Shown here piece after piece: positions 5,268 through 9,056 of a stretch of DNA of 9,056 bases. Origin of the DNA: an uncultured Cardiobacterium sp. (GTDB lineage Bacteria > Pseudomonadota > Gammaproteobacteria > Cardiobacteriales > Cardiobacteriaceae); assembly GCF_938028185.1 (NCBI RefSeq), contig NZ_CALJAH010000440.1, positions 1-9,056 of the forward strand, written 5' to 3'. A program made the position numbers and the translations under genes. Positions within the stretch are counted from its first letter, which is position 1, and each line of letters starts with the position of its first letter. The notes under the pieces were generated by a model. That model was not told the origin of the DNA and ran no database searches. It was given only the letters and a program-made list of their open reading frames with translations.

Positions 5268-7874
5268 TTACACCACCAGGTTCACCAGCTTGCCACGGAC
5301 GACGATGCTTTTTTTCGGTGTTTTGCCGTCGCAGTGGCGTTGTACGTCGGGGTGGGCAAGCGCGGTTTTGATAATGTCGTCGTCGCTCGTGTCAGCCGCG
5401 ATTTCGATTTCGGCGCGGCGTTTGCCGTTGATTTGCACGACCAGGGTGATGGTGTCGCGGGTGAGTGCTTGCGGGTCGGGCTCGGGGATGGCGGTATCGA
5501 GGATGTTGCCGGCGTAGCCGAGTGCGTCCCACAAGGCAGCAGCGATGTGCGGCGTGATGGGCGCGAGGATGAGCAGCAGGATGCGCAGGCCTTCGCTGCG
5601 CAGGCGTTTTTCTGCGGGCGCGATGTCGCCGAGGGTGTTGAGGATTTTCATCGCTGACGACACCACGGTGTTGTACTGGTTGCGCTCGTAGTCGAATTGC
5701 GCCGAGCGCAGTTGTTCGTGGATGGCGTGGCGCAGGGTTTTGTGTTTGGCGTCAAGCGCGGCGTGGTCAACCGGGGCGGGGTCGAGCTGGTCGCGCTGTT
5801 CGTGGGCGTAGGCCCAGAGGCGTTTCAGGTATTTGTGCGCGCCTTCGACGCCGCTTTCCGACCATTCGAGGGTGGATTCGGGCGGCGCGGTGAACATGGT
5901 GTAGAGGCGGGCGGTGTCGGCGCCGTATTTTTTGACGAGCGCTTCGGGGTCCACGCCGTTGTTTTTGGATTTGGACATTTTTTCCATGCCACCGTATTGC
6001 ACCGGCTGGCCGTCGGCGATGAGGGTGCCGCCGGTAATGCGGCCCTTGTCGTCGGTAATCGGTTCGATGTCTGCCGGGTTGTACCAGGTTTTTTTGCCTG
6101 CCGCGTCTTCGCGGTACCAGGTGGCGGCCAGCACCATGCCTTGTGTCAGCAGGCGTTTGAAGGGTTCGCTCACTTTGACGATGTCTTCGTCGCGCATCAG
6201 TTTGGTGAAGAAGCGGGCGTAGAGCAGGTGCAATATGGCGTGTTCGATGCCGCCGATGTATTGATCGACGTCCTGCCAGTAGGCGGCGTCTTCCGGGGCG
6301 ACCATGCCGCCGCTGTAGTCGGGCGACATATAGCGGAAGAAGTACCAGCTCGATTCGACGAAGGTGTCCATGGTGTCGGTTTCGCGGCGGGCGGGGCGGC
6401 CTTGCGCGTCTGTCGTCTCGTAGTATTCGGGCAGTTTGGCGAGCGGTGAGCCGCTACCGTCGGGGATGATGTTTTCCGGCAGGACGACGGGCAGGTCGGC
6501 ATCGGCGACGGGCAGGTCGCGGCCATCGGCGTCGTGGATGACCGGGATGGGACAACCCCAGTAGCGCTGGCGGCTGATGCCCCAGTCGCGCAGGCGGTAT
6601 TGGGTTTTTTCTTCGCCGGCGCCGAGGGCTTGCAGTTTTTTGCCGATGGCATCGAAGGCGGCGGGGTAGTCGAGGCCGTCGCAGTCGCCGCTGTTTATCA
6701 GGCGGGTGTTTTCTTTGGCGGCGTACCATTCGTGCCATTGTGCGCTGTCGTAGCTTTCGCCATCGCGGGCGACGACCTGACGGATGGGCAGACTGTATTT
6801 GTGGGCGAACTCGAAGTCGCGTTCGTCATGCGCGGGTACGGCCATCACCGCGCCGTCGCCGTAGCCCCAGAGGACGTAGTTGGCGACCCACACTTCCAGC
6901 GCCTCGCCATTGACGGGGTTGGTGACGTAGCGCCCGGTCGGCATCCCTTTTTTTTCCATCGTTGCCACGTCGGCTTCGGCGACGGAGCCTGCCTTACATT
7001 CATTGATGAAGGCGGCAAAGGTGGGATTGTCGGCAGCGGCGGCGGTCGCCAGCGGGTGTTCGGCGGCAACTGCCAAATAGGTCGCGCCATAGAGGGTATC
7101 GGGGCGGGTGGTGAAGACTTGCACAACGTGTTGTTCTGCGGTGAGGCCGTCGCGGCTGTCGTCGCGCAGGGCGAAACGCACGGTCATGCCGCGCGATTTG
7201 CCAATCCAGTTGCGTTGCATGGTTTTGACGCGCTCCGGCCAGCCGTCGAGGGTGTCCAAATCGCGCAGCAGTTCTTCGGCGTAGTCGGTGATGCGGAAGT
7301 AGTACATCGGGATGTCGCGCTTTTCCACCAGCGCGCCGCTGCGCCAGCCGCGTCCGTCGATGACTTGTTCGTTGGCAAGCACGGTGTGATCCACCGGGTC
7401 CCAGTTCACCGTGCCGTTTTTGCGGTATATCAGCCCTTTTTCAAAGAGACGGGTGAACAGCCACTGCTCCCAGCGGTAGTAATCGGGCTTGCAGGTGGCG
7501 AGTTCGCGCGACCAGTCGATGGCGAAACCGAGCGATTTGAGCTGGTTTTTCATGTAGTCGATGTTGCTGTAGGTCCAGGCGGCGGGCGCGACCTGGTGGT
7601 TCATCGCCGCGTTTTCGGCGGGCATACCGAAGGCGTCCCAGCCCATCGGTTGCAGCACGTTTTTGCCGCGCATCCGCTGGTAGCGGGCGATGACGTCGCC
7701 AATGGTGTAGTTGCGGACGTGCCCCATGTGCAGGCGGCCGGAAGGGTAGGGGAACATCGACAGGCAGTAGAATTTTTCGCGCGCGGGGTCGGTCACGGCG
7801 CGGAAGGTCTGGTTTTCTTCCCAGGATTTCTGGATGGCGGCTTCGAGGGTTTGCGGTTGGTAATGCGCTTGCAT
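5268..7874 (-). CDS. leuS: Leucyl-tRNA synthetase
   Basis: This cytoplasmic class I enzyme charges tRNA-Leu with leucine using ATP and hydrolyses mischarged products in an inserted editing domain. It has 868 residues (E. coli 860). Visible landmarks: the HIGH-type motif HMGH (49-52) within PYPSGRLHMGH; NWIGKSRG (222-229) at the entry of the editing domain; the Thr-rich editing motif TTRPDT (255-260) and its partner VPAHDERD (346-353) with Asp350; WGISRQRYWGCPIP (431-444) in the return to the catalytic core; KMSKS (632-636); a helical anticodon-binding domain (about 675-795); and the C-terminal tRNA-contact domain ending GKLVNLVV. All catalytic and editing residues I can check are intact. The ATG at 7874 is preceded by AGGA six bases upstream; an in-frame TTG at 7919 would add 15 residues unlike the family. 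In many gammaproteobacteria lptE and holA follow leuS, but here a terminator does. Confidence 0.98.
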   Translation of the reverse strand: MQAHYQPQTLEAAIQKSWEENQTFRAVTDPAREKFYCLSMFPYPSGRLHMGHVRNYTIGDVIARYQRMRGKNVLQPMGWDAFGMPAENAAMNHQVAPAAWTYSNIDYMKNQLKSLGFAIDWSRELATCKPDYYRWEQWLFTRLFEKGLIYRKNGTVNWDPVDHTVLANEQVIDGRGWRSGALVEKRDIPMYYFRITDYAEELLRDLDTLDGWPERVKTMQRNWIGKSRGMTVRFALRDDSRDGLTAEQHVVQVFTTRPDTLYGATYLAVAAEHPLATAAAADNPTFAAFINECKAGSVAEADVATMEKKGMPTGRYVTNPVNGEALEVWVANYVLWGYGDGAVMAVPAHDERDFEFAHKYSLPIRQVVARDGESYDSAQWHEWYAAKENTRLINSGDCDGLDYPAAFDAIGKKLQALGAGEEKTQYRLRDWGISRQRYWGCPIPVIHDADGRDLPVADADLPVVLPENIIPDGSGSPLAKLPEYYETTDAQGRPARRETDTMDTFVESSWYFFRYMSPDYSGGMVAPEDAAYWQDVDQYIGGIEHAILHLLYARFFTKLMRDEDIVKVSEPFKRLLTQGMVLAATWYREDAAGKKTWYNPADIEPITDDKGRITGGTLIADGQPVQYGGMEKMSKSKNNGVDPEALVKKYGADTARLYTMFTAPPESTLEWSESGVEGAHKYLKRLWAYAHEQRDQLDPAPVDHAALDAKHKTLRHAIHEQLRSAQFDYERNQYNTVVSSAMKILNTLGDIAPAEKRLRSEGLRILLLILAPITPHIAAALWDALGYAGNILDTAIPEPDPQALTRDTITLVVQINGKRRAEIEIAADTSDDDIIKTALAHPDVQRHCDGKTPKKSIVVRGKLVNLVV

Positions 7875-7907
7875 GGGGGTTCCTGAAAGGGTGTTAAGAG
7901 GCGGGCA

Positions 7908-7913
7908 ATGATA
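7908..7913 (-). promoter_or_regulatory. Candidate -10 element for leuS
   Basis: On the minus strand TATCAT (7913-7908) matches the sigma-70 -10 consensus at five of six positions. It would start transcription near 7901, giving a leader of under 30 nt before the leuS ATG. No good -35 sits 16-18 bases upstream: the bases there are T-rich (GTTTTG). The leader is too short for a T-box or a leader-peptide attenuator. Confidence 0.3.
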
Positions 7914-8020
7914 CACCAAGGCGCTTATGCAAAACGGTTATGACCCCATGCAAACTTGCCATTGGGCAGGCGCGGCGCGATGCCCTACCATGCCGCCTTC
8001 ACCCAATCTGGAGCATCATC

Positions 8021-8995
8021 ATGAAAAAAATCCTGCTAACCGCGCTGTTGGCGCTTGCCCTGCCCGTTGTCGCCGCCGAAAAAGAGCTGCTCAACGCCTC
8101 CTACGACATCGCGCGCGAGCTGTTCGCCCGCTACAACGCCCTCTATGAAAAAGAACACCCCGACGCGCCCAAGGTCAAGCAATCCCATGCCGGTTCCTCC
8201 AAACAGGCGACCGCCATCCTGCAAGGGCTGAAAGCGGACGTCGTCACCTTCAACCAGGTCACAGACGTCAATATCCTCGCCGCCAAGGGCAAACTGCTGC
8301 CGGAAGACTGGCGCACCCGCCTGCCCCATAACAGCTCGCCGTATTACTCCACCACCGCCTTCCTCGTGCGCAAGGGCAATCCGAAGCACATCGAAAACTG
8401 GGGCGATTTGGCTAAAGAAGGCGTCAGCATCGTCTTCCCCAACCCGAAAACCAGCGGCAACGGGCGCTACACCTACCTCGGTGCGCTCGGCTACGCGCAG
8501 GACACCTTCAAAACCGAAGCCGAACAGCACGCTTTCCTCAAAGACTTCCTCGCGCACGTCGCCGTCTTTGACACCGGCGGCCGCGGCGCGACCACCAGCT
8601 TCGTTGAGCGCAAAATCGGCGACGTGCTCATTACCTTTGAATCCGAAGTGAACGGCATCCGTCAGGAATACGGCGCGGACGACTACGAAGTGGTGGTGCC
8701 GAAAGTCTCCATCCTCTCCGAGTTCCCGGTGGCGTGGCTGGACAAAAACACCGAAGCCAAAGGCACCACCGACGCCGCCAAAGCCTACCTGCAATACCTC
8801 TACAGCGAACCGGCGCAACGCCTGCTCGCCGAAAACTACTACCGCGTGCGCGACGAAAAAGTGCAGGCCGAATACAAGGAGCGCTTCCCCGACGTGCAAC
8901 TGAAAACGGTGGAAGACATCGGCGGCTCGTGGGAAAAAGTGATGAAAGAACACTTCGCCAACGGCGGGTTATTGGATCAGTTGCAGAAGCGCTAA
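8021..8995 (+). CDS. sbp: Periplasmic sulfate-binding protein of a sulfate ABC transporter
   Basis: This protein captures sulfate (possibly also thiosulfate) in the periplasm and delivers it to the CysTWA-type ABC importer, feeding cysteine synthesis. It has 324 residues (E. coli Sbp 329). A signal peptide (MKKILLTALLALALPVVAA, 1-19) precedes the mature part. Family motifs in order: LLNASYDIARELF (23-35), QSHAGSSKQA (54-63), DVVTFNQVTDV (73-83), FLVRKGNPK (114-122), NPKTSGNGRY (141-150, the second family signature in slightly altered form), GGRGATTSFVER (186-197), NYYRVRD (272-278) and EHFANGG (310-316). The ATG at 8021 is chosen over an in-frame ATG at 7940 because it starts the signal peptide and has GGAG seven bases upstream. 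It diverges from leuS. No transporter gene is seen within the 61 bases left. A thiosulfate-binding CysP is the main alternative, but the motifs favour Sbp. Confidence 0.93.
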   Translation: MKKILLTALLALALPVVAAEKELLNASYDIARELFARYNALYEKEHPDAPKVKQSHAGSSKQATAILQGLKADVVTFNQVTDVNILAAKGKLLPEDWRTRLPHNSSPYYSTTAFLVRKGNPKHIENWGDLAKEGVSIVFPNPKTSGNGRYTYLGALGYAQDTFKTEAEQHAFLKDFLAHVAVFDTGGRGATTSFVERKIGDVLITFESEVNGIRQEYGADDYEVVVPKVSILSEFPVAWLDKNTEAKGTTDAAKAYLQYLYSEPAQRLLAENYYRVRDEKVQAEYKERFPDVQLKTVEDIGGSWEKVMKEHFANGGLLDQLQKR

Positions 8996-9029
8996 GGCGG
9001 GTTTACGGCGAATTGTCAAACCAAGTGCA

Positions 9030-9053
9030 ACACTTCATTAAAATACACTTCAT
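9030..9053. repeat. Two direct repeats of ACACTTCAT near the window end
   Basis: ACACTTCAT occurs at 9030-9038 and 9045-9053, a 15-base period, in an A/T-rich stretch unlike the GC-rich coding DNA. The first copy also forms a small inverted repeat, AAGTG (9023-9027) with CACTT (9031-9035). TAAAAT (9039-9044) between the copies resembles a -10 element and TTGTCA (9013-9018) a -35, but their spacing of 20 is too long; CATTAA (9036-9041) at spacing 17 is an alternative. This may be the promoter or operator of the gene beyond the edge. Confidence 0.35.
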
Positions 9054-9056
9054 AAG

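Noticed and set aside
5104..5517. A plus-strand open frame beginning inside the mobile element
   Set aside because: It starts in the central hairpin and runs across the leuS terminator and the antisense of leuS. Nothing in it resembles a protein family.
6534..7886. A 450-codon plus-strand frame opposite leuS
   Set aside because: Antisense shadow. leuS is complete, with all catalytic motifs in the minus frame.
7934..7943. CGGTTATGAC shared between the leuS upstream region and the leuS terminator
   Set aside because: Ten-base matches are expected by chance many times in a window of this size, so it is not evidence of an uptake or regulatory sequence.
7956..7991. Sigma-70 promoter for sbp (TTGCCA and TACCAT)
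   Set aside because: The two hexamers are 24 bases apart, too far for one promoter, and neither has a good partner at 16-18 bases.
7940..8020. N-terminal extension of Sbp from the upstream ATG
   Set aside because: The extension would bury the signal peptide; the ATG at 8021 has its own ribosome binding site and starts a normal signal sequence.
1..9056. Neisseria or Pasteurellaceae DNA uptake sequences
   Set aside because: By eye I found neither GCCGTCTGAA nor AAGTGCGGT on either strand, so uptake sequences do not help to name the organism.
1..9056. CRISPR arrays, tRNA or rRNA genes
   Set aside because: No regularly spaced repeats of 20 bases or more and no recognisable tRNA or rRNA segments were seen in the noncoding stretches.

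Overview
The window is GC-rich and densely coded, and reads as the chromosome of a gamma- or betaproteobacterium. The DnaK, GrpE, LeuRS and sulfate-binding protein are all proteobacterial in type, the heat-shock promoter follows the enterobacterial sigma-32 pattern, and the AsmA-like protein implies an outer membrane. One small intergenic element has the layout of the Correia repeats of Neisseria but different terminal repeats. That hints at a Neisseria-like or Cardiobacterium-like organism, but this is inference only.

Layout. Positions 1-67 hold a GC-rich hairpin after dnaK. The minus strand then carries dnaK (68-1993), preceded by grpE (2063-2659). A very good sigma-32-type promoter overlaps the grpE stop codon and would drive dnaK on its own; a weaker one lies in front of grpE. 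Divergent from grpE, a plus-strand gene (2734-4746) encodes a 670-residue exported AsmA/YdbH-like protein. About 520 bases without a gene follow (4747-5267): short inverted repeats, a 154-bp Correia-like miniature element (5023-5176), and a classic intrinsic terminator for leuS on the minus strand. leuS (5268-7874, minus) encodes leucyl-tRNA synthetase. Divergent from it, sbp (8021-8995, plus) encodes a periplasmic sulfate-binding protein. The last 61 bases hold short repeats and perhaps the promoter of the next gene.

The genes do not form one pathway. grpE and dnaK form a chaperone unit: GrpE is the nucleotide exchange factor of DnaK, and dnaJ is not seen here. leuS is housekeeping, sbp is the binding component of a sulfate ABC transporter whose permease and ATPase genes are not in view, and the AsmA-like gene is probably an envelope lipid-transport gene. 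I found no new multigene system. The items most worth a second look are the Correia-like element, the dnaK-specific heat-shock promoter built over the grpE stop codon, and the short, apparently cleavable, YdbH-like protein.
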